Shown here: in pieces, positions 33,686 to 42,029 of the stretch
How positions within the stretch are numbered: position 1 is the first letter of the stretch
Layout: each line of letters begins with the position of its first letter
Assembly: GCF_900105755.1 (NCBI RefSeq)
Contig: NZ_FNTQ01000001.1
Span: 3,224,001-3,288,000 of the forward strand
DNA length: 64,000 nucleotides
Direction: 5' to 3'
DNA from: Streptomyces sp. Ag109_O5-10
Lineage (GTDB): Bacteria > Actinomycetota > Actinomycetes > Streptomycetales > Streptomycetaceae
Notes under the pieces: generated by a model
The model's database searches: none
Seen by the model: only the letters and a program-made list of their open reading frames with translations
What the model was told of the DNA's origin: nothing
Made by a program: the position numbers and the translations under genes

Positions 33686-34819
33686 ATGGCTAGCGAAGAC
33701 GCGGTGCGCGAGGCATTGGCGACGGTGAACGACCCCGAGATCAACCGACCCATCACCGAACTGGGGATGGTCAAATCGGTGGCCATCGGGGAGGACGGCG
33801 CGGTCGCGGTCACCGTGTACCTGACCGTCTCCGGCTGCCCCATGCGGGACACGATCACCCAGCGCGTCACCGAGGCGGTCTCCCGCGTCGAGGGCGTCAC
33901 CCGCGTCGACGTCACCCTGGACGTGATGAGCGACGAGCAGCGCAAGGAGCTGGCCTCCGCACTGCGCGGCGGCCAGGCCGAGCGCGAGGTCCCCTTCGCC
34001 AAGCCCGGCAGCCTCACCCGCGTCTACGCGGTCGCCTCCGGCAAGGGCGGCGTCGGCAAGTCCTCGGTCACGGTCAACCTGGCCGCCGCGATGGCCGCCG
34101 ACGGCCTCAAGGTGGGCGTGGTCGACGCGGACATCTACGGCCACTCCGTGCCGCGCATGCTCGGCGCGGACGGCCGCCCGACCCAGGTCGAGAACATGAT
34201 CATGCCGCCGTCGGCCAACGGCGTGAAGGTCATCTCCATCGGCATGTTCACCCCGGGCAACGCCCCGGTCGTCTGGCGCGGCCCGATGCTGCACCGCGCC
34301 CTCCAGCAGTTCCTCGCGGACGTCTACTGGGGCGACCTCGACGTCCTCCTCCTCGACCTCCCGCCGGGCACCGGCGACATCGCCATCTCGGTCGCCCAGC
34401 TGGTCCCGAACGCCGAGATCCTGGTCGTGACGACGCCTCAGCAGGCCGCCGCGGAGGTCGCGGAGCGGGCGGGCTCCATCGCGGTCCAGACCCACCAGAA
34501 GATCGTCGGCGTGGTCGAGAACATGTCCGGCCTGCCCTGCCCGCACTGCGGTGAGATGGTCGACGTCTTCGGCACGGGCGGCGGTCAGACCGTCGCGGAC
34601 GGCCTGACCCGCACGACGGGTGCGACGGTCCCCGTCCTCGGCTCCATCCCCATCGACGTCCGCCTGCGGGAAGGCGGCGACGAGGGCAAGCCGGTCGTCC
34701 TGACCGACCCGGACTCCCCGGCCGGCGCGGCCCTCCGCGGCATCGCCGGCAAGCTCGGCGGCAGGCAGCGAGGCCTCTCCGGCATGTCCCTGGGCATCAC
34801 TCCGCGCAACAAGTTCTGA
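33686..34819 (+). CDS. mrp: Mrp/NBP35 family Fe-S cluster carrier ATPase
   Basis: 377 residues. An N-terminal MIP18/DUF59 domain (1-90, with SGCPMRD, Cys51) precedes a deviant-Walker P-loop ATPase: GKGGVGKSS (Lys120, Lys125), DADIYGHS and LPPGTGD. The CPHC pair Cys285/Cys288 binds the bridging 4Fe-4S cluster in the dimer. The protein delivers clusters to apo-enzymes in the cytosol. The ATG 33686 has GGGGG very close and TACCAT 7 nt upstream, so it may be read from a leaderless mRNA. Mrp near TatB and the stress sigma factor is also the order in mycobacteria. Confidence 0.96.
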   Translation: MASEDAVREALATVNDPEINRPITELGMVKSVAIGEDGAVAVTVYLTVSGCPMRDTITQRVTEAVSRVEGVTRVDVTLDVMSDEQRKELASALRGGQAEREVPFAKPGSLTRVYAVASGKGGVGKSSVTVNLAAAMAADGLKVGVVDADIYGHSVPRMLGADGRPTQVENMIMPPSANGVKVISIGMFTPGNAPVVWRGPMLHRALQQFLADVYWGDLDVLLLDLPPGTGDIAISVAQLVPNAEILVVTTPQQAAAEVAERAGSIAVQTHQKIVGVVENMSGLPCPHCGEMVDVFGTGGGQTVADGLTRTTGATVPVLGSIPIDVRLREGGDEGKPVVLTDPDSPAGAALRGIAGKLGGRQRGLSGMSLGITPRNKF

Positions 34820-34829
34820 GGGGTACCCG

Positions 34830-34851
34830 CAGCGCCCCGTCAGGGGCGCTG
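34830..34851 (+). terminator. Hairpin after mrp
   Basis: A perfect 9-bp stem, CAGCGCCCC/GGGGCGCTG, around a GTCA tetraloop, 11 bp after the mrp stop. GC-rich repeat-like sequence related to the 46.8-kb elements continues to about 34950. Confidence 0.7.
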
Positions 34852-34966
34852 GGGCCCCCGGCCGAAGGCTGGGGGCGGAACTGCGCGACCGGCCACTGCG
34901 CACCCGCGGTCGCGCGACGACCGCACCCCCTGCGGCGAAGGGGCGCCCCCACCGGCGCCCCTTTTC

Positions 34967-35638
34967 TCATGCGTACGCGGCAACGTCCTTGATCACCGCG
35001 AACCCCAGCCCGTACGCCGACATCCCCCGCCCGTACGCCCCGAGGTGCACGCCCTCGGCCGTGGACCCGGCGAGCACCCACCCGAACTCCGACTCCCGGT
35101 AGTGGAACGGCGTCGCCACCCCGTCGACCGGCAGCGACAGCGTCGACCACTCCGGCCCGGTCAGCTCGTCGGCCAGCTCCCACGCCGTCTCGGTCTGCTG
35201 CTCCAGCCAGTCGTCCCGCAGGCTGTGGTCCATCTGCCCCGGCCAGGTGAAGGACAGCAGCCCGACCCCGGCCAGCCACGCGGCGGACGACACCGACGTG
35301 GCCTCCAGCAGCCCGGTCCCGTCGGCGCTGCGCCGGGACGGACTCGCCGCGACGGTCACGACGACCGCGAACTTCTCCCGCGGCTCACCGACGGACGCGG
35401 CGAGGTGCTCGTTGCGCACCGACGGCTCGTCGCCGTGCCCGATCGACCCGTGCTCCACCGCACCGTCGGCCGCCGTGCCCACCTGCATCAGCCAGCGCGG
35501 CCCCGTGAACGCCTCGTCGAGGCCGTACCAGGGGAAGGGCGCCTCCAGGTAGCCGTCGACCGTACGGCGGGCGGAGGGGGCCTGCTGGGCACCCTCCGCG
35601 ACCGGCGCCTGTCCGTCCACCCGACTTGTCGTCTCCAT
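34967..35638 (-). CDS. Conserved hypothetical protein
   Basis: 223 residues, probably cytosolic and beta-rich: VDGYLEAPFPWYGLDEAF, WLMQVGTAADGAVEHGSIGHGDEPS, FAVVVTVAASPSRRSADGTG, GWVLAGSTAEGVHLGAYGRG. No signal, membrane helix or catalytic motif is recognised. Similar proteins are found in streptomycetes next to mrp. Start ATG 35638. Confidence 0.72.
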   Translation of the reverse strand: METTSRVDGQAPVAEGAQQAPSARRTVDGYLEAPFPWYGLDEAFTGPRWLMQVGTAADGAVEHGSIGHGDEPSVRNEHLAASVGEPREKFAVVVTVAASPSRRSADGTGLLEATSVSSAAWLAGVGLLSFTWPGQMDHSLRDDWLEQQTETAWELADELTGPEWSTLSLPVDGVATPFHYRESEFGWVLAGSTAEGVHLGAYGRGMSAYGLGFAVIKDVAAYA

Positions 35639-35876
35639 CTGCCCGGACGCCTCCTAGCTCTCGTCGGCCCGAAGCGGCCCGCCCCCCTTCGGGCGCACTC
35701 GTCCGGTCCGCACAACAACTCGGCAGCATATCGACACAGCTGGGACCAGCCGCGAAACCGCCCGGTGCGTGGGTCGCGCGGGCGGCTGGTTCGGGCCGTA
35801 AGAGACAAATGAGCGGCGCACACGCGGTATGAAACGCGTCACGTGCGCCGCTCTTGCGCGGGTCGGTGATCGGGAC

Positions 35877-36323
35877 TCAGGTGGCGTCCGCGTCGTAGGG
35901 CGGGCGGTCGTCCGGGCCCGGGTCCTCGGGCTTCTTGGTCATGTCGAGCCGGCCTCTTCCCGACGAACCGCTCCCGGAGGACGACGGCGAGGAGTCGGTG
36001 TCGCGGCTGTGCACCGCGTCCGTGACCTCGGCCATCTCCTTCTTCAGGTCGAAGCCGTTGCGGATCTCCTTCAACCCCAGCTCGTCGCTGTCCAGGTGCT
36101 TGCGGATGAAGGTCTTCGGGTTCAGGTCCTCGAGCTCGAAGTCCTTGAACTCGGGGCCGAGTTCCTGCCGGATGTCTTCCTTGGCGCTCTCCGAGAACTC
36201 CCGGATCTTGCGGATGGTCCGCATGACGTCCTGGATGACCTTCGGGAGCTTGTCCGGACCGAAGACGAGCACGGCGAGCACAATGATCGTCACCAGCTCG
36301 AGTGGTCCTATGTCATTGAACAC
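35877..36323 (-). CDS. tatB: Twin-arginine translocase subunit TatB
   Basis: 148 residues. The start FNDIGPLELVTIIVLAVLVFGPDKLP is the TatA/B signature: a short membrane helix with Glu9 (TatB type), the FGP hinge (21-23) and an amphipathic helix to about residue 60. The tail is charged and disordered. It forms the twin-arginine signal receptor with TatC, which is encoded elsewhere. Start GTG 36323 with AAGGAG. Its place near the extracytoplasmic-stress sigma factor and mrp matches the mycobacterial sigE-tatB-mrp neighbourhood. Confidence 0.94.
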   Translation of the reverse strand: MFNDIGPLELVTIIVLAVLVFGPDKLPKVIQDVMRTIRKIREFSESAKEDIRQELGPEFKDFELEDLNPKTFIRKHLDSDELGLKEIRNGFDLKKEMAEVTDAVHSRDTDSSPSSSGSGSSGRGRLDMTKKPEDPGPDDRPPYDADAT

Positions 36324-36687
36324 CTGAAGCTCCTTGCGATGTCCTCGGTCTCGGCCCCCCGGTCGCTGTTGCGGCTGTTCCGTGGTCCGGGCCGGGTCCA
36401 CGGTACCCGGCGGACCTGTCCGACCGGTACTGCCCGAGGTGTCCGACTGCGTGTGTACGACCGGTTTTCCGGGTTGTTTGCCTAGTCGCGGCACGAGTGC
36501 GGGCCCGCCTGTGACGTTTCTGTCAGTTCCTGTCCGCAGAGCCGCCCGCCGAGGCCGCGGGCGCGACGACGTGGTCGCTGGTGAGGGCATGCCCGCGGCA
36601 GCGCCCGGCGGGCATGGCCGGGTCGCGGGATTCGACCAGCTTCGCGAGTCGCCGCGCGGGGCCGTTCAGCAGGTGGGCAGCGGCCGG
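36324..36687 (-). other. 364-bp gap between the anti-sigma factor and tatB, no gene seen
   Basis: No open frame with a ribosome site or recognisable product fits here on either strand. In mycobacteria an HtrA-type protease gene stands in this position. The gap should contain the tatB promoter; no confident -35/-10 pair was found. Confidence 0.6.
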
Positions 36688-37653
36688 TCAGCGGGCCGCG
36701 CGCGAGGAGCGGGACGAGGACGGGGAGGGTGTGGTGTCGGGGACGGGTGCGGCGAGCAGGCTGGTGCCGGTCGCCTCGGGAACGGTGGTCCACGAGGTGA
36801 GAGCGAACGGCGGATTGGTGCTCAGCGGTCGTATCAGCGGGGAGACCGCGGCCGCGCCGGCCATCACCGGGGCGGTCAGTTCCCGCAGCTTCTGCTGCGC
36901 GGCGGCCGGGGAGGGCACTCCGGGCAGCAGCGGCGCGGACACCGAGGTGGGGACGGCGGGGGCGGAGCCGAGCAGGGTGCCGGACGACAGCAGCGGGGTG
37001 AGCAGGCGGCGGCGCTGCGAGTCGGCGGCCCCGGTCGTGCCCGAGCCCGCCGTGCCGGCCGGGGCGACGCTGCCGCCGCCGGTGCCGCTGCGGGTGTCGG
37101 CGGCCGGGGTGCCGGGCAGGCCCGCGGTGACGCCGCCGAGGGCGACCGCGGCGAGCGAGACCGCGCCGGCGGCGACGAACGCGAACCGCATGCCGCGCGA
37201 GGCGGAGCGGTCGGCGTCCGGGCGGCCGACGGGGTGGATGCGGAAGCCCCGGCCGGCGGCCGCGGCCGGGTCGTGCGGGCGGGCGGGGACGTAGCCGAAC
37301 TCGAAGCGGTCGTCCCGGCTCAGGCCGAAGATCCCGCTGTCGGATCCGCGTCCCGAGGGGTCTCCCCCGCCGAACGGCGAACCACCGCCGTCCTGGTCGC
37401 CGCCCGCGGGCAGCCCCTGGAGACGGGCGAGGAAGCTCTCGGAGGGCGGGGGCGGGGCGGCCGCCGCGAAGACGTTCTTCAGGGCGCGCTGGGCGTCCGC
37501 CTCGGCCTTGCACCGGGCGCAGGTCGCCAGGTGGGCCAGGACGCGCTCACGCGTCTCGTGACCGAGCTCTCCGTCCACCAGGGCGGAGAGTCGGTCTCCC
37601 AGGTGCTGCTCGGCGAGCTGCCGCTCGGCCGGTTTCGGTCGTGATCCACTCAC
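36688..37653 (-). CDS. Zinc anti-sigma factor of the extracytoplasmic-stress sigma factor
   Basis: 321 residues. The N-terminal zinc anti-sigma (ZAS) domain has H41-x3-C45-x2-C48 (AHLATCARC) with [15 protein letters not shown] linker rich in Gly/Asp follows, then one membrane helix at about 155-177 and a long extracellular Ala/Pro/Ser-rich region with no fold recognised. It should hold the sigma factor at the membrane until a signal or protease releases it. The GTG start overlaps the sigma stop by GTGA. The extracytoplasmic part is much longer than mycobacterial RseA (about 150 residues in total). The redox or proteolytic trigger is unknown. Confidence 0.9.
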   Translation of the reverse strand: MSGSRPKPAERQLAEQHLGDRLSALVDGELGHETRERVLAHLATCARCKAEADAQRALKNVFAAAAPPPPSESFLARLQGLPAGGDQDGGGSPFGGGDPSGRGSDSGIFGLSRDDRFEFGYVPARPHDPAAAAGRGFRIHPVGRPDADRSASRGMRFAFVAAGAVSLAAVALGGVTAGLPGTPAADTRSGTGGGSVAPAGTAGSGTTGAADSQRRRLLTPLLSSGTLLGSAPAVPTSVSAPLLPGVPSPAAAQQKLRELTAPVMAGAAAVSPLIRPLSTNPPFALTSWTTVPEATGTSLLAAPVPDTTPSPSSSRSSRAAR

Positions 37654-38438
37654 GCGGTCGCGCCCCCTCCTCCCAGTGCGGGAACACGGGGCACGAAGGA
37701 GCGGCGCTCGGCCTTGCGCGCCTGCGGGGAGCGGTGCGCGAGAGCCTTGCGCAGCTGGGAGCGGCCGCGGTGGATACGGGAGCGGACCGTGCCGAGCTTG
37801 ACGCCGAGGGTCGCGGCGATCTCCTCGTACGACAGGCCTTCGATGTCGCAGAGCACGACGGCGGCACGGAACTCGGGCGCGAGGGTGTCCAGGGCCTGCT
37901 GCACGTCGGCGTCGAAGTGCGCGTCGTTGAACGCCTGCGAGGGGGTGGGCTCGCGGCTGGGCAGGCGCTCGGCCGCGTCCTCGCCGAGGGCGTCGAAGCG
38001 GATGCGCTGCTTGCGGCGGACCATGTCGAGGAACAGGTTGGTGGTGATGCGGTGCAGCCAGCCCTCGAAGGTGCCCGGGGAGTAGGTCGACAGGGAGCGG
38101 AAGACGCGGACGAAGACCTCCTGGGTGAGGTCCTCGGCGTCGTGCTGGTTACCGGTCAGGCGGTAGGCCAGGCGGTAGACGCGGCCGCTGTGTGTGCTGA
38201 CGATCTCCTCCCACGTGGGCGGAGTCCATGCCTGCCCGTCCGCGTCGGTGGAGAAGGTCGCGGTCCGGTCCTCGCCCGTGGCGAGCGCGGTGGCGTGGCT
38301 GGGGTCAGCAGCGGTGTCGTTCACGGATTTCGGCCTGCCTGCCGATCCGAGAAAGCGCCGCAGCACTCCTCCCCGATCCCCAGGCGCGGCCGCACCTCCC
38401 CTGTCGGCTCTGGTGGTGTCCAGTGGAGCCCCTACCAT
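37650..38438 (-). CDS. ECF sigma factor, SigE type (extracytoplasmic stress)
   Basis: 262 residues. Region 2 at about 75-145 ([41 protein letters not shown]...) and region 4 at 180-232 ([51 protein letters not shown]) are complete. The neighbourhood, with an anti-sigma factor directly downstream, tatB, and a divergent O-methyltransferase upstream, is that of M. tuberculosis SigE, a cell-envelope stress regulator. The ATG 38438 with GAGG is taken as start; 39 more codons are open upstream. I leave out the symbol because sigE names another factor in S. coelicolor. Confidence 0.93.
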   Translation of the reverse strand: MVGAPLDTTRADRGGAAAPGDRGGVLRRFLGSAGRPKSVNDTAADPSHATALATGEDRTATFSTDADGQAWTPPTWEEIVSTHSGRVYRLAYRLTGNQHDAEDLTQEVFVRVFRSLSTYSPGTFEGWLHRITTNLFLDMVRRKQRIRFDALGEDAAERLPSREPTPSQAFNDAHFDADVQQALDTLAPEFRAAVVLCDIEGLSYEEIAATLGVKLGTVRSRIHRGRSQLRKALAHRSPQARKAERRSFVPRVPALGGGGATA

Positions 38439-38667
38439 AGCCACCTCGCCCGTTAGCACCGGATAAGCGGTTTTACAAGAATTTGATCTGTGCTGGTACG
38501 GCTCGTCCGGCCACGACAGCGGGTGGTGGTCCGCCGTCTCGTCACCGTGATCCATTCGTGTCCCCCCGCCTTCTGTTCCACCCCTCTAAACGCCTGGTCC
38601 CATCTGCGGGTTCCCGACGCCAACGGATACAGTCACGCCCAGGCAACCACGGGGACAGGAGAGGGTC

Positions 38668-39300
38668 ATTACCGGCAACCGGCAGACGAGCTGGGCGTTC
38701 GCCGACGCCTTTGTCGCCGAGGACGAAGCGCTGCGGTGGGCCCGTGACCGGGCCCGCGAGGCAGGGCTGCGCTCGGTGTCGCCCGGCACGGGCGCCGCGC
38801 TGCGCATGCTCGCCGCCTCCGTGGACGCCAAGGCGGTCGCCGAGATCGGTACGGGGTGCGGGGTCTCCGGGATGTACCTGCTGCACGGCATGCGTCCGGA
38901 CGGCGTGCTGACCACCGTGGATCCGGAGCCGGAGCACCAGCAGTTCGCCCGGCAGGCCTTCCGTGCCTGCGGCTTCGCCAGCAACCGGGCCCGCTTCATC
39001 CCCGGCCGGGCGCTCGACGTGCTGCCCCGCCTCGCGGACGCGGGCTACGACCTCGTCTTCTGCGACGGGGACCGCCAGGAGTACTCCGACTACCTCGCTG
39101 AATCGTTGCGCCTGCTGCGCCCTGGTGGCCTGGTGGTCTTCGAGGGCGTCTTCGCCAACGGCCGCACCGTCGACTCCGGGCCGCAGCCGACCGAGGTGCT
39201 GCGGCTGCGCGAGCTGCTGCGCACCGTCCGGGAGAGCCCGGAGCTGGTGCCGTCACTGCTGCCGGTGGGCGACGGGCTGCTGTGCGCGGTCAAGCGGTAG
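38668..39300 (+). CDS. O-methyltransferase (class I SAM-dependent, family 3)
   Basis: 210 residues if read from an ATT codon at 38668. The SAM loop VAEIGTGCGVSGMYLL, DPEPEHQQFARQAF, DLVFCDGDRQEYSDYLAESLRLLRPGGLVVFEG and the end PLGDG-like LPVGDGLLCAVKR fit Methyltransf_3 and the mycobacterial Rv1220c type. The first in-frame GTG (38776) would delete the conserved N-terminal helices (TSWAFADAFVAEDEALRWARDRA). No ATG or GTG exists further up before a stop, while GGAG stands 6 nt before the ATT. It is divergent to the sigma factor. Substrate unknown. Confidence 0.88.
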   Translation: MTGNRQTSWAFADAFVAEDEALRWARDRAREAGLRSVSPGTGAALRMLAASVDAKAVAEIGTGCGVSGMYLLHGMRPDGVLTTVDPEPEHQQFARQAFRACGFASNRARFIPGRALDVLPRLADAGYDLVFCDGDRQEYSDYLAESLRLLRPGGLVVFEGVFANGRTVDSGPQPTEVLRLRELLRTVRESPELVPSLLPVGDGLLCAVKR

Positions 39301-39355
39301 GCCTCGCGGGCCGGGAGCGGGTCCGCGTCGACGCGGGAAGTGCGCGTGAACGGCA

Positions 39356-39387
39356 CCGCCCCGGCACCGCTTAGGATGCCGGGGCGG
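39356..39387. terminator. Terminator between the O-methyltransferase and DUF3117 genes
   Basis: A perfect 11-bp stem (39356-39366 with 39377-39387) with a 10-base loop, in the gap between two convergent genes. Confidence 0.75.
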
Positions 39388-39412
39388 CCGAAAGGGTGTG
39401 GTCGCTGACGCC

Positions 39413-39580
39413 TCAGACGACGACGTTCTTGAGGGCGTCGGCAAGCGCCGCGGCCTCGTCAGGGGTCAGCTCGACGACGAGCCGACCGCCGCCTTCGAGC
39501 GGAACGCGCATGACGATGCCCCGCCCCTCCTTGGTCACCTCGAGCGGGCCATCACCCGTCCGCGGCTTCATGGCCGCCAT
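39413..39580 (-). CDS. DUF3117 family protein
   Basis: 55 residues, MAAMKPRTGDGPLEVTKEGRGIVMRVPLEGGGRLVVELTPDEAAALADALKNVVV in outline. It is a very conserved small actinobacterial family (Rv1211 in M. tuberculosis) without known function, probably a small beta-sheet protein with a C-terminal helix. GGAAGGGGAA stands before the ATG. A possible -10 GATAAT lies at 39691-39696 on the minus strand. Confidence 0.93.
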   Translation of the reverse strand: MAAMKPRTGDGPLEVTKEGRGIVMRVPLEGGGRLVVELTPDEAAALADALKNVVV

Positions 39581-39994
39581 GCTGGTTCCCCTTCCTGAAA
39601 ACAGCTCATCGTCTGCCGACGGCCCTCGAGGGCACGCGCGGTCTCTGGCGGGACACGCGACTCCGGCATCGAACACATTGCTTCCAAGCCATTATCCCGC
39701 ATCTCAGGACCCGATGACCAACATCAGTCGGCATCGCTTGGGCAACGCACGCGAGCAAAACCACTCAATTCGGCGATGTGACTGCGATACTTCGCCGCCT
39801 CGTGTCCTTACGCCGACCGAGTCGGCTCCGGAATTCTTTGACGCAGGTCACACGGCCGCTCCGGTCCCCCGGTAAAGATCTCCGCCATGCTGTCCCTCGG
39901 ACACGGACGTACTGAGCGGTACGTCAGCCGCGGCGACGCGGACGAACGACGACCGGCGAACGACGACCGACGAAGACGACGGAGGGGACGCACC
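39581..39994. other. 414-bp divergent intergenic region (DUF3117 / enoyl-CoA hydratase)
   Basis: No gene recognised. It is less GC-rich than its surroundings between 39665 and 39810. On the minus strand GATAAT (39696-39691) with TTGGTC 19 bp upstream could be the DUF3117 promoter. Short frames towards 39995 have no support. Confidence 0.5.
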
Positions 39995-40798
39995 ATGACC
40001 GACACCGTGCTCTACGAGGTGGGCGACGGGCTCGCGACGATCACGCTGAACCGCCCCGAGGCGATGAACGCGCTGAACATCGCGACGAAGGAGGCCCTTC
40101 GGGAGGCCGCGCAGGAGGCGGCGGCTGACACGGCTGTCCGGGCGATCCTGCTGACCGCCGCCGGGGACCGGGCGTTCTGCGTGGGCCAGGACCTCAAGGA
40201 GCACATCACGCTGCTCGCCTCCGACCGGGAGACCGGGGCGGGACGGACGATGACGACGGTACGCGAGCACTACAACCCGATCGTGCGGGCGCTGGTGTCC
40301 GCGCCGAAGCCGGTCGTCGCCGCGGTGAACGGGGTGGCCGCCGGCGCCGGTCTCGGGTTCGCCCTCGCGGCGGACTACCGGGTGGTCGCCGACACGGCCG
40401 CTTTCAACACGTCGTTCGCGGGGGTGGCGCTGACCGCGGACTCCGGCGTCTCGTGGACGCTGCCGCGGGTCGTGGGACCGGGCCGCGCCGCCGACCTGCT
40501 GCTCTTTCCCCGGAGCATCAGTGCGCAGGACGCGTACGAGCTGGGCATCGCGACCAAGGTGGTGCCCTCGGCCGAGCTGCGCGCCGAGGCCGAGAAGGTG
40601 GCCCGGAAACTGGCCGAAGGGCCGACTGTGGCGTACGCGGCGCTGAAGGAGGCCGTCGCCTACGGGCTCACGCACTCCCTCGACGAGACGCTGGACAAGG
40701 AGGACGAGCTGCAGGCCCGGGCCGGGGCCTCCGAGGATCACGGGATCGCCGTGCAGGCGTTCGTGAACAAGGAGAAGCCGAAGTATCTGGGGCGGTGA
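39995..40798 (+). CDS. Enoyl-CoA hydratase/isomerase (crotonase), PaaG-like
   Basis: A 267-residue crotonase-fold enzyme. It has ITLNRPEAMNALN, the oxyanion segments RAFCVGQDL and NGVAAGAGLGFALAADYRV, and FAGVALTADSGVSWTLPRVVG. In the last stretch an Asp rather than the hydratase Glu stands in the active site, as in PaaG-type ring-opening isomerases. The substrate may be a phenylacetyl-CoA epoxide or another acyl-CoA, but no pathway genes are near. Start ATG 39995 with GGAGGGG. Fatty acid oxidation is the other possibility. Confidence 0.9.
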   Translation: MTDTVLYEVGDGLATITLNRPEAMNALNIATKEALREAAQEAAADTAVRAILLTAAGDRAFCVGQDLKEHITLLASDRETGAGRTMTTVREHYNPIVRALVSAPKPVVAAVNGVAAGAGLGFALAADYRVVADTAAFNTSFAGVALTADSGVSWTLPRVVGPGRAADLLLFPRSISAQDAYELGIATKVVPSAELRAEAEKVARKLAEGPTVAYAALKEAVAYGLTHSLDETLDKEDELQARAGASEDHGIAVQAFVNKEKPKYLGR

Positions 40799-40833
40799 CG
40801 GTCGTGGGGAACTGCGGGTGAGTGGGGGCCGAG

Positions 40834-40854
40834 CGCGCAGTTCCCCGCACCCCT
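40834..40854 (+). repeat. Dispersed GC-rich intergenic element (copy near 40.8 kb)
   Basis: Differs at one position from the identical 21-mers at 46851 and 50771. It lies between the convergent crotonase and 3-methyladenine glycosylase genes, and may form a hairpin with flanking GGGGAACTGCG (40806-40816). Confidence 0.65.
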
Positions 40855-40870
40855 CGCGGGGCGCTGTCCC

Positions 40871-41476
40871 CTACGGGGATTTCCGGGCCACGCAGGTTTC
40901 GAGGTGGTCGTCGACCAGACCGCACGCCTGCATCAGGGCGTACGCCGTCGTCGGGCCGATGAAGCGCAGGCCGCGTTTCTTCAGGGCCTTGGAGAGGGCC
41001 GTCGACTCGGGGGTCACCGCCTGTACGTCGGCGATGGTCTTCGGCGCGGGCCGGGTACCCGGCTCCGGGGCGTGCGACCAGATCAGGGCGTCCAGCTCGC
41101 CCGGCCCCCACTCGGCGAGGATCTTCGCGTTGGCCATCGTCGCGTCGATCTTCGATCTGTTGCGGATGATGCCGGGGTCGGCCAGCAGGCGGTCGCGGTC
41201 CTCGTCGCCGAACGCGGCCACCTTCTCGATGCGGAAGTCGGCGAAGGCGGCCCGGAAGCCGGGGCGGCGGCGCAGGATGGTGATCCAGGAGAGGCCGGAC
41301 TGGAAGGCCTCCAGGCTGAGGCGTTCGTAGAGGGCGTCGTCACCGTGGACCGGGCGGCCCCACTCGTCGTCGTGGTACGACACGTAGTCCGGGGTGGACA
41401 GCGCCCAGGGGCAGCGCAGCCTGCCGTCCGGCCCGGGAACCGCCCCGCCTTCGATCAGGCCGGTCGTCTCGCTCAT
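40871..41476 (-). CDS. tag: DNA-3-methyladenine glycosylase I
   Basis: A 201-residue DNA repair enzyme that removes 3-methyladenine. Zinc ligands of the Tag family are all present: Cys22 (RCPWAL), His35 (YHDDEWG) and the C-terminal HLETC pair. WGRPVHGDDALYERLSLEAFQSGLSWITILRRR and IGPTTAYALMQACGLVDDH are diagnostic. The ATG start overlaps the stop of the DivIVA-like gene by ATGA and has GGAGG. It probably works together with other base-excision repair genes elsewhere. Confidence 0.96.
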   Translation of the reverse strand: MSETTGLIEGGAVPGPDGRLRCPWALSTPDYVSYHDDEWGRPVHGDDALYERLSLEAFQSGLSWITILRRRPGFRAAFADFRIEKVAAFGDEDRDRLLADPGIIRNRSKIDATMANAKILAEWGPGELDALIWSHAPEPGTRPAPKTIADVQAVTPESTALSKALKKRGLRFIGPTTAYALMQACGLVDDHLETCVARKSP

Positions 41477-41868
41477 GGCCGGTCCTCCGGCTCGGGCTTG
41501 TCCAGCGAGGTGTGCGGGCCGTGCGACGTGTGCGGGCCGTGCGACGTGTGCGGGCCGCGCGGCCCGGCCTGGGCGCCGGCCAGCGCGGACTCCAGGTCGG
41601 CGATCCGTGCGTCGCGCTCCGCGAGCTCGGCGCCGAGGCGGTTGAGCGCGTCGTCGACGTCCGCCATGCGGTAGCCGCGCGGGACGAGCGGGAAGCGGAT
41701 GCTCTCCACGTCCGCGCGGTTCACCGGGCGGTCCGGGGGCAACGGGTCCTCGATCCGCTCGGGCGCCACCTCGGGCAGCGGTCCGCTCTCGCCGCCGCTC
41801 ACCACGGAGAGGGTGACCGCGGCGACCACGACCGCGAGCGCGACGACGAGGAACAGGAACATAACCAT
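41473..41868 (-). CDS. DivIVA-domain-like membrane protein
   Basis: 131 residues. An N-terminal membrane helix (MFLFLVVALAVVVAAVTLSVV) is followed by the short DivIVA-type segment RFPLVPRGYRMADVDDALNRLGAELAERDARIADLESAL, which may form a coiled coil. The C-terminal tail repeats GPHTSH three times, coded by an 18-bp tandem repeat. Such proteins may be recruited to curved or polar membrane. The ATG 41868 is taken as start; a Cys-rich longer frame runs further up to 42024. It is coupled to tag (ATGA) and corresponds in position to Rv1209 of M. tuberculosis. Confidence 0.75.
   Translation of the reverse strand: MVMFLFLVVALAVVVAAVTLSVVSGGESGPLPEVAPERIEDPLPPDRPVNRADVESIRFPLVPRGYRMADVDDALNRLGAELAERDARIADLESALAGAQAGPRGPHTSHGPHTSHGPHTSLDKPEPEDRP
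41510..41556. repeat. 18-bp tandem repeat in the DivIVA-like gene
   Basis: Two exact 18-bp units (41521-41538 and 41539-41556) plus a partial unit to the left code for GPHTSH repeats at the protein's end. Copy-number change would keep the frame. Confidence 0.85.
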
Positions 41869-42029
41869 CGCGGTGGGCCCCCAGGCTCGGTGAAGCTCGG
41901 TGCAGCAGCACTCGTGGTGCTCAGTGTGCTCGATGTCGAATGTGTCTCTGTCCGATCGTGCCATGCGAGTCTGACAGTTAGGGTCGCAGGCGGTCGCACC
42001 GAGGGAATTGCTACGGGAGGTCACAGGCG

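Noticed and set aside
36482..37513. Arg/Pro-rich open frame on the minus strand next to the anti-sigma gene
   Set aside because: It overlaps the anti-sigma gene in another frame, has no ribosome site, and shows no HtrA features.
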